A stretch of 64,000 bases of DNA, taken from Notospermus geniculatus (lineage: Eukaryota > Nemertea > Pilidiophora > Heteronemertea > Lineidae). The stretch lies in assembly GCA_002633025.1 (NCBI GenBank), contig NMRB01000451.1, positions 242,565 to 306,564 of the forward strand, read 5' to 3'. The number at the start of each line of letters is the position of its first letter. The first letter of the stretch is position 1. This document shows positions 26,552 through 36,700 of the stretch, piece by piece. The position numbers and the translations under genes were made by a program. Below the pieces are notes generated by a model. It saw only the letters and a list, made by a program, of their open reading frames with translations, had not been told where the DNA came from and did no database searches.

Positions 26552-27786
26552 TTTCAAATTACGCATACTGGCTATCTAATCTAGTGCAATTAAAGACAAT
26601 TTTTAGTCATAAAATGTTGGAACATCAACAATGATTTTTCACATCAGTGTCCACTTAAAATTGCTTCATGCCATTGTTTTTTGTTTGATTAATGGCTGAC
26701 TGATTAAACCTGAAACAGCAACAGCTACACTGTTGGGAAGTAACCAAAAAGCCGGGTTTTGGCGTCACAAGTCCTTAATTTGATAAACATGACATCTCTT
26801 TCTGGTGCCACATTCCTGATAATGGACCACTTGTCCTAAAGCAATGAAATTATGCCTTCTTGGTTATCCATCACTTGATATTTGCTAGCCCCATGTCACC
26901 GGCCCACACCTGACAGCCACAAAATACTAATCCATTTTCTCTTGCAGTTCTGTTTCATTTGTTTCTATTGGTCGCTACATGTCATGGAAAAGGCAAGTGC
27001 CAACGCAATTTTGTTTTTGTAACTGTAAATTAATAATTGTAGTGCTGTAATTGTTGTGAACAGAGTTATTCCGTGGCAGTTACCAATGTCATTAGCTTCT
27101 TTTTAACCCCTGCAGTTCTCCAATTTTGTCTTCACCATTCTTTTGGGGATCTTCTCCGAGATGAAAAACCAACACATGCGCTGACGGCAACTCTTCACGG
27201 GAGAATTCTCGAGTGACTTGGCTCCCTATGGGCAATTCATTTGCAGAAAACTATACAGACAGACACTGTGTCATTGGTCTCAGAACAGGGCAAAGGAAAC
27301 CAACAATGGGGTGAATTGCCCATTACATCCGGCCAGGCCCAAACTGAGATACTACAAATGCCAAGATGTATGCATTACATGATCCGCTGGCTTCGAATTC
27401 AATGGTCCCACTCGTATGTGAAGTGGTACCTTCAGCCACAGGCCAGAAAAGCCTCTCTAACAAGTATGCCTGAGAACAAATAGATACATGTATGCTGCAG
27501 ACAACCCAAATTCCTGGTGTTCTAATATAATGAAATTCGCTCCCACCATACAGACTTATCAGGCCAGGCTCAATAGAACACAAATTTCATTAACAACAAA
27601 CCCCCTATGATTTATGATAAAGATATGTCTTCCATTAGTCAAATGTAATTTATCACAAATGATGGTGTGGGCCATTTCCCCTAAATGGATTAAGGTTTCA
27701 CTGATGGTTTTCATACATGGTATTTTACCAGGATTTCTATGGAGCATTTTGATGACAACCTGTTTCATGGACTTCGATATCTATGT

Positions 27787-27809
27787 TTAAAGTGCCACTG
27801 TATGCATGA
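27787..27809 (+). mobile_element. Isolated TTAA-MITE end
   Basis: TTAA followed by AGTGCCACTGTATGCATGA matches the left end of the element at 49219 with one mismatch. Homology stops right after, and no matching right end was found nearby, so this is a solo end, a related family or chance. Confidence 0.35.
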
Positions 27810-29114
27810 CGTATGGAATGCTTCGGTGTCACTCCCCTGGCGGTGGCATTGGGAACCAATATGCGATAAGACTGGTGTCCTGCACAACCAACATAAAGCC
27901 AGTGTTACCACCACCAACCATTTTTCAATGAAACAAAGAGTAGATTGCAAAGCTAATAAACCAATGGGGAGGTTTCTTATTGAACAGATGATTGTCGACA
28001 GAAATCTTTGACTTGAGGAAGGGAATGGGAATGATGGAAGCTATTCCCGTGCCATACTTCCATTCACCAGGCCCTGCATGTCCTAACCCCTGCAACATCT
28101 GCTGAGCAACATGAACACTTCTGCAATGAGCCTGAAGCCATGTTTACTGCAACCTTTCCATTGAATCAATCAAGTGACATCGATGTCTCAGCTCTGTTGG
28201 CTTGTTGTCCCTAGGCTGTACTCCTTTGTGAACCCAGGATGGAAGTGATGTTTACTAATGAGACACAGACTCCACATTAACCCTTCATTTCCCGTGGGCA
28301 TTCTGGATAATCCATTGCTTCACTCTAACGTCATCTCTGCGAAGCTCTTTGCTAATCAACAAAGAACTAAATCTAAATCAGTTCCTGTGCACATGGTGGC
28401 CACAGTAACACTGTTCTGGAGTGATTTTGTGACAGTTTTGGTCCAGGTGTACATGTATGTCATGTATATTTCTATAGACAGTATAGTACATTACAGTTCA
28501 AAACCTCAAAAATAACACAAAGAGTTTGTGACAATTGATCCCAGGACTATTAATCACGACAGGTGTTGATGCTTCTACTGAGCCATTCTGGCAGCCCATA
28601 GCCATCAGAGTGGCAAAGAGAAGATTCCTCATTGGTCCCATGTCACTAGCTTAGAAGTGATGTATCTGTTGACCAAGAGAACCTGACAAGTAGAACGAAG
28701 TCAATGAGACAGTTTCCCCTGTATTTGCTGATCTATCTATTGGGACTCAAGCTTGCTAGGAAACAAGAGAAATCTGTCTGGACTTGAACCCCCATGCATA
28801 CCAACAATGTTATCAGTCATCCCAGGAGTCCTGACCCAATAGACTTCCGTGGCAAGAAGGCCAGGCAAGTGATTAATCCAAATTAATTGTTCATCACCCA
28901 AGATTCTTCATGGGATGTGCTATGTAATAAACTAAGATTAGATGATAGATACGTCCCAGCGCTAACAGTAACACATGTATCACTGTCAGAGACCTGTTGC
29001 TTGCAAACAGATGGATAATTGGCGACGAGATTGGTGCCCTCATGTCCATTTCATTAGGAGTGATGGTGTCAGTAAAAATCTCTTAGAAGTGGAGTTCCAG
29101 AGTTTGTGTCTCAC

Positions 29115-29160
29115 CAGTGTAGCAATTTTCTTGGGCAAGTCACTCACAATTATATCCTCT
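29115..29160 (+). repeat. Possible SINE fragment
   Basis: The phrase CTTGGGCAAGTCACTCACAA resembles a segment I recall from tRNA-derived SINE bodies of many invertebrates. No intact A box or B box at proper spacing was found upstream, so this is weak. Confidence 0.2.
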
Positions 29161-32100
29161 CCGTATGGTACACCGAACTATGACTTTTTTTGAAATCCCA
29201 AGATGGACTGGCATTATAGGTCCATGAAAGGGATGATCCCGGAAGTAATGATTGAGGAATCTGGCCATATCCCTCCCCAATGTGTGGCACTGGCTTCGAA
29301 CTGCCCAGCATGCTAACACCGAGGTCCTTCACATGGGTCCTTATGTTTGTACTTCATCAATACATGTAGATACATTACAGCTTAGTAAGGAAAGGTCAAG
29401 TTGAAGGAGAAACAGCTTTGACATTTTTACTACCTTAACACTCGAAGGAAGCCATTCTTGGCAGCATGCTTATCAGTTTTCCCAGGGAAGCTTCGAGATC
29501 TGGCTTCTAATGCGACAAAAACATCGTTTCAGGAAAACACATTAGTCAACAATGGAGAAGCAAATTGTGAGAATAAACAAATGCCTCAGTAGGTTTAGAA
29601 TACAGCGGAAGAAAATAATGCTTTTGATTACATTCAGCAGGCTAAGTTGCCAACTATTTGAGAACTTAGAAACAATGTAATCCAAGTCGTCTTCGATATT
29701 CGCAAAATTTTCGACCCCACACCGGGGTCTTCTTCACGCACTTTCAAGTCAAAATCCCAGAAGTGAATTTGAGAATTTAGGGTATTATCAAAAAGCTGCT
29801 AGCTGTAACACATTTATTTGGTAAAAATCCTTTCTGATCTCCAAACCACTGCATGGTGTAATACTTTGCAGAAAGAATGTTTCATACAGATGTTTATTTG
29901 TTACAAGCTGGCTGGTCGATAAATCAATCAAGTCGGACTCTGTCTGGAACATTTTTAGTTATATTGAAAGAACAGTCACAATATTCATTATTGGAAATGT
30001 GATAACAACAGAATGAATCTCTATGCTGAAAGTCCTACTGTGGGGTGTCTAAGTGCCTGGCTACTCAAAAATGCATTTCCCAACTTCGCACATTGCCCAA
30101 AATTACCCATATCTGTCTTTCAGACAGTAGAATCCAACAGCAGGATTACAGACACTACTGCTTGCAAAAAACATCCCTTGCTAGAGGACCAGCAGATCCA
30201 CATCCATACCCTTGCAAGCTCCTCAGAGCAAAAAAACAAATGCAATACTGCACGTATTGACTTTTTTGAGAGGTGAACTGATGCTATAAAAACCAGACGG
30301 AGTATGCCATTAGTGACGTGGTACACAAAGCCACAAAACATCCAATACCCAAAGTTACAGTATTCATAATACCTTGCATTTCCATCACACCCAAACATAT
30401 CTTCTAAAATCCCATGAGGAATGTGTAAAATATTCAAAAGTACTTAACTCCCACTTATCATGGAAAGACGCGGTGCCGTTTTGCATATTTAAAACAACAA
30501 GATGACACTGATTCCAAATGCATTCCAATCACTTTTATGTTTGCTCTCAAAGCAACTTCTGCCTAACAACAGACGTTTTAATCTTGTTTTCTTCCAAGAA
30601 CCTACTCTCGCGCAGGAGGAAGCTGAGTAGCAATACCTTTTCAGCAAACTTTAATTGAAATTTTCATACATATTTCGGAAAAAAGTCATAAATTTTCTCT
30701 GTTTAATTACATAAGCAAGTCCATCCATATATTTCAATTCAACCTATTAATGATTGCATACGTGACTGGAACCTCTATACCACCTTCGTTATTAGAATAG
30801 AAGCAGCTTTCTGACAATGACAGGGACATGATTTAAAGTGATCATCAGCAAGACAGGAAGTACAGATAACGTCAATTGAACTCCATAATGAATAGCGTTT
30901 GATAAATGATGGAAGTCGTCGGGAAGGAGAGACAGACAAAGTGTAAAATGCTGTCTGAGAGGAGAGAAAAGGTTATCGATAACACATTCTTGTCGATGTA
31001 TGGTTTATCAAAATTTGACTTTGTGTTGATGTTATTCTTTGAAATACACTGGAAATATTTAAAACTGTTTCAGAGTTAGAGGTAGAATAAAGATACAGGC
31101 AAGATTGTGGTGTGCTGTATTGATCATCCAAAATGTAAAGCCAGCAGGAATCTTGAGATGCTCACTAAGAATACTGCAATATAACCAGAGACATACTGCT
31201 GGAGTGGAGATAAAAAAAATATGCTATAGCTTACAAGAATGAAGCTGGCATAATGTTTGCCCATCTATGAACTAATGAATTAAAGATGATCAATTCAACG
31301 CTGATATCATGTCAATTTGAACATATCCCATCTCTAACCTACTGAACTTCAATCAACCATCAGCAAACACACTTTTTAGCAACCAGAGAGAAAAAGGAGA
31401 ATTTTCACATTTCAGAGTGCCTGAAACTAGAGCCCAGGGCAGAAACATAGTCAACATCATCAACAAGTCAGGCTAAGTCTCCATGGAGATTGATGAGGAG
31501 TGACTCTGAAGTAGCAGGAAGTTGAGGGCAGAAGACAGGGATAAAATGTGAATGTACAAGTCCTTACTTTGACATCTGAGAGTTGACAGGGTCTGATTGC
31601 AATTTAATGCCACCAAAGCTGGGGTATTAAGCGGGATATGGTAAGATCCCCTTCATATGCTGTGCAATGTTGAAACATGAAATTCAACGCTATCTTGCTC
31701 AGAACCTGTATCCTCCTTAAGCATTGCATGTGACATTTCAAAATTGCTCAAGCATGAACAGCGAAAATTGAAAATCCAGACTATCGAAATTGCCATCTTG
31801 ACAGAATGAAATGAAGTCACATTAGTAGTGGCTGCCTTGCATGAACATCATTCCAGGGTCACTCGATTTTCTCTGCCTCTTTGTGCCATCTGAGAAAGCT
31901 GGATAAATGAGAAGAGGGACTATATTTATAGAACAGGATATGTATGTAGGAAGGACATCATTGCATTGACTACCATACCTTGATGTCCTTCCTGGGAGTG
32001 AAAAGCCAATGATATCCTATTGTTGTACACATGGGAATTGTCGCCAGACAACCCTAAAGGTTTCCTCTCAATATGCAAATGGAATGCAGGGCTGAAGAGT

Positions 32101-33499
32101 CGTAGCCGAAGGCTTGGAGGTTGTACGCTCTCTTGGCTTTCTACATGGATAAATGAATAAGCTTGAATATGATGGACAAATTTAGAACATAGGCAGCAGA
32201 AGACAGTTCTCCCAAGAATCCCAAGCTCAACAGAACCAAAGTAATTGAACACAACCTATAAAGGTCCAGTCTGTACAGTTTTTTAGCTTCCACCCAGCAA
32301 TACAAGGAAACCCACTTAAGAGACCCAGTACAGCAAGAGAGAGACCATCTTTATTACATCTGAGGAATAAGTCTGATCCTAGATTCAGCCACCTGAGCAG
32401 CAACAGGCTATAAATGTCCGACCGTCTTTCCAGGACCTGCTAGCCTCTTTGCCAGCAAAACAACACCGGAAATCTGTTGCCATGCCAGTGTTCATAAAGC
32501 CGCTAATATCTCGATGAAATGATGATAGCCAAATGGGCCATTGATTATTCTGAATCCATTTGGTGAGAACTCTATGGGAATAACTAATCAGGGAGATTTT
32601 TCACCATACAGCCTTGACACCTCCATGGGCTGTCTGGAAATGTCTGACATAGACGAAGGGCAAAGAATCAAAATAAGCCTGATGACTGTTTGACAGCAGT
32701 GAGTCTACTTTACGGTGTAAGTAATGGTGGTCGCCATGTTGTGTTGACCAGTAGAAGAAATGTCAAAATGAAACTCATGAGATGATTGCCCCCTTGTTGT
32801 TTTGACATAATCTGTAATAAATGCTCACAATTTGCATGTTTCCTAGGTCATGAGGAAGACAAGTTAGTGTCGAAAGCATGATTCATTTCTTGATAAAAAG
32901 TTGACTGAATAATGGTGCAATAGACTGCAGTCACCTGCTGACATGAAGAAGCAAGTGTCAGCAATGTGTGGTGTAATCACCAGAATAGTCAAATTTCTTG
33001 GTGACTTCTGAAGTAAGCTGAAGTGGCATCACATCCTAAAACGTTATTCATATGTTCGTGAAACTTGATTTTCTGCTGGTACATAATTCAAAGGATGAAT
33101 ATAAACATCAAACGGCTACAGACAGGATGCAAGGAAAAACTTTTCAGTGAATTTCCTCGCTGGATCAATAGAATATCCTTTTGTAAAACACACTCTCATC
33201 TGCATGTTTAAAGTAACATTTCCCATTTGCTGCAACATCAAACTGCACCTAGATTATCCTTTACAGGAAAAATAGAAGTTGGGGTCCTCTGTTTTGGAGA
33301 CCCATTGATCAAAAGCAATTATCACACTCAATTGCCATGGCAACATAATTGAAACAATGTCTTGAATTACTTTAACAGATTTTAGTCAACATTAATAATA
33401 TTCTTAATTAGTTCACTGATTTACTATGAGCATTACAAGAAGAGGCAACAGGGTACGAGAAAGAACTTATGGTTCTATAAAAGTAGCTGAAAAAATGTA

Positions 33500-33505
33500 A
33501 CCTAC
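33500..33505 (-). other. 5' splice site (donor) of the TRPC exon
   Basis: GTAGGT directly follows codon 150 (TCG). Similarity to TRPC proteins stops at this point, and the open frame runs only 12 more codons before a stop. It is a phase-0 junction. Confidence 0.8.
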
Positions 33506-33967
33506 CGATAAATCTTTCTTGGCATTTGTGGACTGATGCAGCAGAAGTAATTCCACAGCCTCCACATTCTCTTCACTTATGGCATGAAGGAGGGCATCAC
33601 CTAATTCCACATTGTACGCCAGCAGTAGGCTAATCATTTCGATATTTTCATTCTCAATGGCAGTGAGGAGCGCCGTCCGTCCAAGTGGATCCACGCAGTT
33701 GATGTTGATATTGAAGTAGATCTGTGCTTCATCAAGATAGCCTTTCACCTTGCCCATGTCTCCCCTCTCGCAGGCAAGGAGGTACTGTTTTTCATCATTG
33801 TTTAGGTCCGCTTCCTTCCGGATGACACCCATACCCAGGGTATCCCCTTCGGCCCCGTCCAGGCCCAACTCCTCCATCAGGCGTTGTGGGTTTCCTCCGC
33901 CGCCTCCACCACCACTCATTTCCTGTTCCTTGTATTTCCTGTAAACCTCATCCATGGTTATTCACGT
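33506..33967 (-). CDS. TRPC: First coding exon of a TRPC (TRP/TRPC4/TRPC5-type) cation channel, partial gene
   Basis: The exon encodes the cytosolic N-terminus of a canonical TRP channel. Members are tetrameric, plasma-membrane, calcium-permeable cation channels, usually gated downstream of phospholipase C. Translation starts at the ATG at 33955-33953, in the context ACCATGG, with an in-frame TGA three codons upstream. A pyrimidine-rich acceptor ending TTGCAG lies just before 33967, so an upstream non-coding exon is expected. Codons 1-50 are a poorly conserved leader with a seven-glycine run (residues 15-21). Residues about 54-145 are ankyrin-type repeats. The stretch NININCVDPLGRTALL (about 83-98) and the GDALLHAI motif (about 119-126) are hallmarks of the TRP/TRPL/TRPgamma/TRPC4/5 branch rather than TRPC3/6/7. 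The frame ends in a phase-0 donor (TCG|GTAGGT) after Ser150, and translation beyond it is intron. The remaining ankyrin, transmembrane and pore exons were not found downstream. Family is very likely; the exact orthologue is not resolved. Confidence 0.92.
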
Positions 33968-33984
33968 CTGCAATGAGAGAAAAG
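33968..33984 (-). other. 3' splice site (acceptor) before the TRPC start codon
   Basis: On the minus strand the sequence reads CTTTTCTCTCATTGCAG and then a 12-nt leader before the ATG. The pyrimidine tract and AG fit an acceptor. The TRPC promoter and a first non-coding exon would then lie at coordinates above 33984, possibly outside the window. Confidence 0.7.
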
Positions 33985-34869
33985 GCCTTGGGGTGAATGT
34001 AAGAAAAGAAGCAGAGACAACGGAAATGTAACCCGACTGAGGGATACAAAAAAATATAAGTCACACTAAGAGACGCACTACCCGGTGATACTGCAAGATT
34101 GCTCATCAGTGGCAAACTTGAGAAAAATCTGAGACCAACTTACTTGAGGTTGGCCAATTCATTGTGTTGCTGCAAANTACACCGGATGTAATACTTTTTG
34201 GCATGTGACCCGATGCATCTTTCCCTCGCCTCCCACAAGTACGTGCAAAATACAATAAAATGATTATTCGATAATGTCTTACATCTTTTAAAAATCAGAT
34301 AAATATAAGAAAATAATGGAACAAATTTGTAGAACAGGTAATTTTATTGAACTGAAAATGAAATAATTGCATCCTTGGCACAACAACTCACTTCGTGGCA
34401 GCCTGGTTTTACAGCCTCCTGGCCTGGGGAGACTGGTCGTCATCGTCATGATTGTATCAACATGCAGAAGGATGAAATGTGCGGACTACTTCATGAATAG
34501 GCCTAAAGTTCTTTTTTGCTTCATTTACCAGTGAGTTAAGTCTTTTTTACTGTTTCCATACTTTGCTATTCGACGCCTATTCACCTTTGATGGCAAAATG
34601 TTCGTTGAAGATTCACTCTTCCCTGGTTTTTATTCACTCAAGTTTCACTGATTTTCACCTTTGGCTCCAACTTTTTGGATGAAGATTCGGCGTCGACTCG
34701 ACGTCGAATGCGTGTCGAACCTTGAGGTGGGGGTGTTCAAGATACTGATTGACGGGTGCATAAGCGTGGAAGTTATCGATTTACAAGCGAAGGAAAGTGT
34801 CCCAAAATGTGACTTGATTTGTACAGCCTTTTGACAAAAATTAATTTGACACTTAACAGCCGATTCATT
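33985..34869. other. Intron or upstream region of TRPC
   Basis: By the acceptor at 33968, this is intron or contains the TRPC 5' non-coding exon. No TATA box or clear exon is visible. A single N lies at 34177, a probable contig join. Confidence 0.45.
34177..34177. other. Single-N join upstream of the TRPC exon
   Basis: One N in otherwise ordinary sequence, about 210 bp upstream of the TRPC exon. The linkage of that exon to its upstream region depends on this join. Confidence 0.6.
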
Positions 34870-35517
34870 ATGCTTCACACGCCCAGTTCAATGCAATATC
34901 ACCCATGGCAGGCTGTGTCAACATTTTCTCAACTCGCATCCAATACATTCAAGTTCAAAATGAATAGAATCAATTTCGTTTCACTGACATCACTTGAGAC
35001 GACTCAACCATCATATAGACCATATTTCATGACATTGCTGATCTCAAAAGTGTTTAGTTCAAATGATGAAAGCACTTCTGAGGCAGAGTGTGTGGAAATA
35101 AAAGTATTTTTTGCCATCCTGGAAACCTGGATAGGCAAGAATAGTCAGTCACCTCACTGGGTGCCAACTCGTTCACAAATTGCCATCTCTCACACATCAG
35201 GAAATACGGTGCCATCCATCCAGAATTTGAATCATTGTCAAGGAGATATTAAAAGTGCGAAGTTAGTGTGCCATCAAAGACGTCAACATCCGCAATGCAC
35301 TTTTGTTACAAAAATGCCAGAAGGAAAATCAAGGAATAGATGTTTCCACTATGACACTCTGACAACTTCACCAGAAAAGTTACTCTACTGCTTTAGTGGC
35401 TTCTTATTCCCTGTCTATATCCATGTCATTTTGCTTGAGGGGAAACAGAGTGAGCCAATGTTCTTACAAGGAATCAATAGAGATGTCAAGTCAAATTACA
35501 TCACAACTATATCATGA
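34870..35517 (+). CDS. Longest plus-strand open frame, unrecognised
   Basis: This uninterrupted 216-codon frame (215 residues plus TGA) starts at the first ATG at 34870. The open stretch begins earlier, after a stop at 34810-34812. The product is rich in Ser, Thr, His, Gln and Asn. It has one hydrophobic stretch near its C-terminus (about residues 180-195) and no motif I recognise. It diverges from the TRPC exon, with about 0.9 kb between the two ATGs. The length is unusual for AT-rich non-coding DNA, but the composition looks like translated non-coding sequence. It could be an intronless young gene, a decayed retrocopy or chance. Confidence 0.15.
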   Translation: MLHTPSSMQYHPWQAVSTFSQLASNTFKFKMNRINFVSLTSLETTQPSYRPYFMTLLISKVFSSNDESTSEAECVEIKVFFAILETWIGKNSQSPHWVPTRSQIAISHTSGNTVPSIQNLNHCQGDIKSAKLVCHQRRQHPQCTFVTKMPEGKSRNRCFHYDTLTTSPEKLLYCFSGFLFPVYIHVILLEGKQSEPMFLQGINRDVKSNYITTIS

Positions 35518-36421
35518 GGAGAAGAGGTTCTAGATTGTCATGAATAGTTGATGTACTTGATACACTATTTCCTAAGTTTTTTAGCGGGAGTCGTTTTCCC
35601 TGAGTTGCAACTCCGTAAAGAGTTATTTTGTATAAAGGAAACAGAAATTCTGTCAACAGACATGACAGAGTTTTGGTAGCGACATGACAGAATTTAGACG
35701 AGTTGAAAATGGGAAGAAATGGAAAGACAGCAAAACCTCAACAAATCATAATCAGGGGAATGGAACCTGGACCTCATCCCCAGAGGGACAACAGTTCATT
35801 CTGCATGTAATGACTAATATCATCGGTTTTATCAGAGACGAGACCAGCACACAGTGTCAGTCACAGCCCTAATTTACCACAAACAACGTTTTGGATGTAG
35901 ACCTCAAACACCTGAGGATAACTACTACCCAGAGTGTAGACCAAATTACCCCATGGCACCCGATGACACTCTCAGAATAACAAATGATTGACTGTAGCCT
36001 TCTAACTGTTCAAGCAGATATATTATGCATTAATGGAACAGATTGGTACACATGCAGCCAACAAGCTGTTTACTCTGCGCTCGATGATGACTTCACTGCC
36101 CGTTGATGATGTTTTCTAATGCTTGCTGGATCAAGTCCAATCAGTGGTCATTAATAATAGAGTATTTGATTATAGGAAGACTTAGAGGATAAGCCCAATA
36201 GGGAAGTCACACTTTTATGGTTTAATATTTCATTCTGGAGATTGATCACAACACTGGCAATTATCAGGATAATTCTATGTTAACCCATCAGGTATCATAA
36301 TCCAATGCACTTTTACCAATAATTATCATCTGTCGATCGATCGAAGCACACATCACCAAGCAAACTAAATGGAGTTCTCAGATTACATGAAGCTCGTCCT
36401 GAACATGCCCGAGCCTGTACT
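35518..36421. other. Non-coding stretch
   Basis: I see no gene. GACATGACAGA-type words recur three times near 35660-35695. No transposon ends other than the MITE that follows. Confidence 0.45.
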
Positions 36422-36425
36422 TTAA

Positions 36426-36696
36426 AGCCCCACTGTATTGAATCTGAAAAACGCAAATCATCGCCGCGATTCTTGACGTCAGTGCACGACGTCACGACGT
36501 GTAAAATGTACTGCGCTCTATCTGAATACATTAGAGCCCTCCCTGCAGATTTTTTCATTGTGTGCTGAAAACTAGGCCTTGATTCTCGGAAATACGCATC
36601 AGGCAGGCATTTTGGGGACCTTCACGATGCTATGAGACCTCGACCAGCATTCTCCCAACACTTTGAAAATCCAGTAAAATTCAATACTGTGGGGCT
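36426..36696 (+). mobile_element. Complete TTAA-flanked MITE (about 270 bp)
   Basis: The left end AGCCCCACTGTATTGAAT and right end ATTCAATACTGTGGGGCT are inverted repeats of 18 bp with one mismatch. TTAA flanks both sides (36422-36425 and 36697-36700), the target duplication of piggyBac- and Kolobok-type transposases. There is no coding capacity. The copy at 23426-23605 is inverted relative to it and nearly identical, suggesting recent activity. Confidence 0.88.
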
Positions 36697-36700
36697 TTAA

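Larger units (their letters stand above)
24117..33499. other. Gene-free stretch, probably TRPC intron
   Basis: This lies directly downstream of the TRPC donor on the minus strand, so it should be intron unless an exon was missed. No second TRPC exon (next ankyrin repeats, conserved LRHSRSR or ELSWEL words, pore) was recognised by eye. Short frames show no domains. Isolated transposon-like pieces are listed separately. A single N sits at 26551 after a C8 run. Confidence 0.5.

Noticed and set aside
28780-28790. Minus-strand GGTTCAAGTCC, an exact B-box match
   Set aside because: No A box at the proper spacing and no tRNA fold; probably a SINE scrap or chance.
29292-29330. Minus-strand TTAGCATGCTGGG and AGTTCGAAGCC, tRNA-like A and B boxes
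   Set aside because: The two boxes are only about 13 bases apart, so they cannot form a tRNA promoter.
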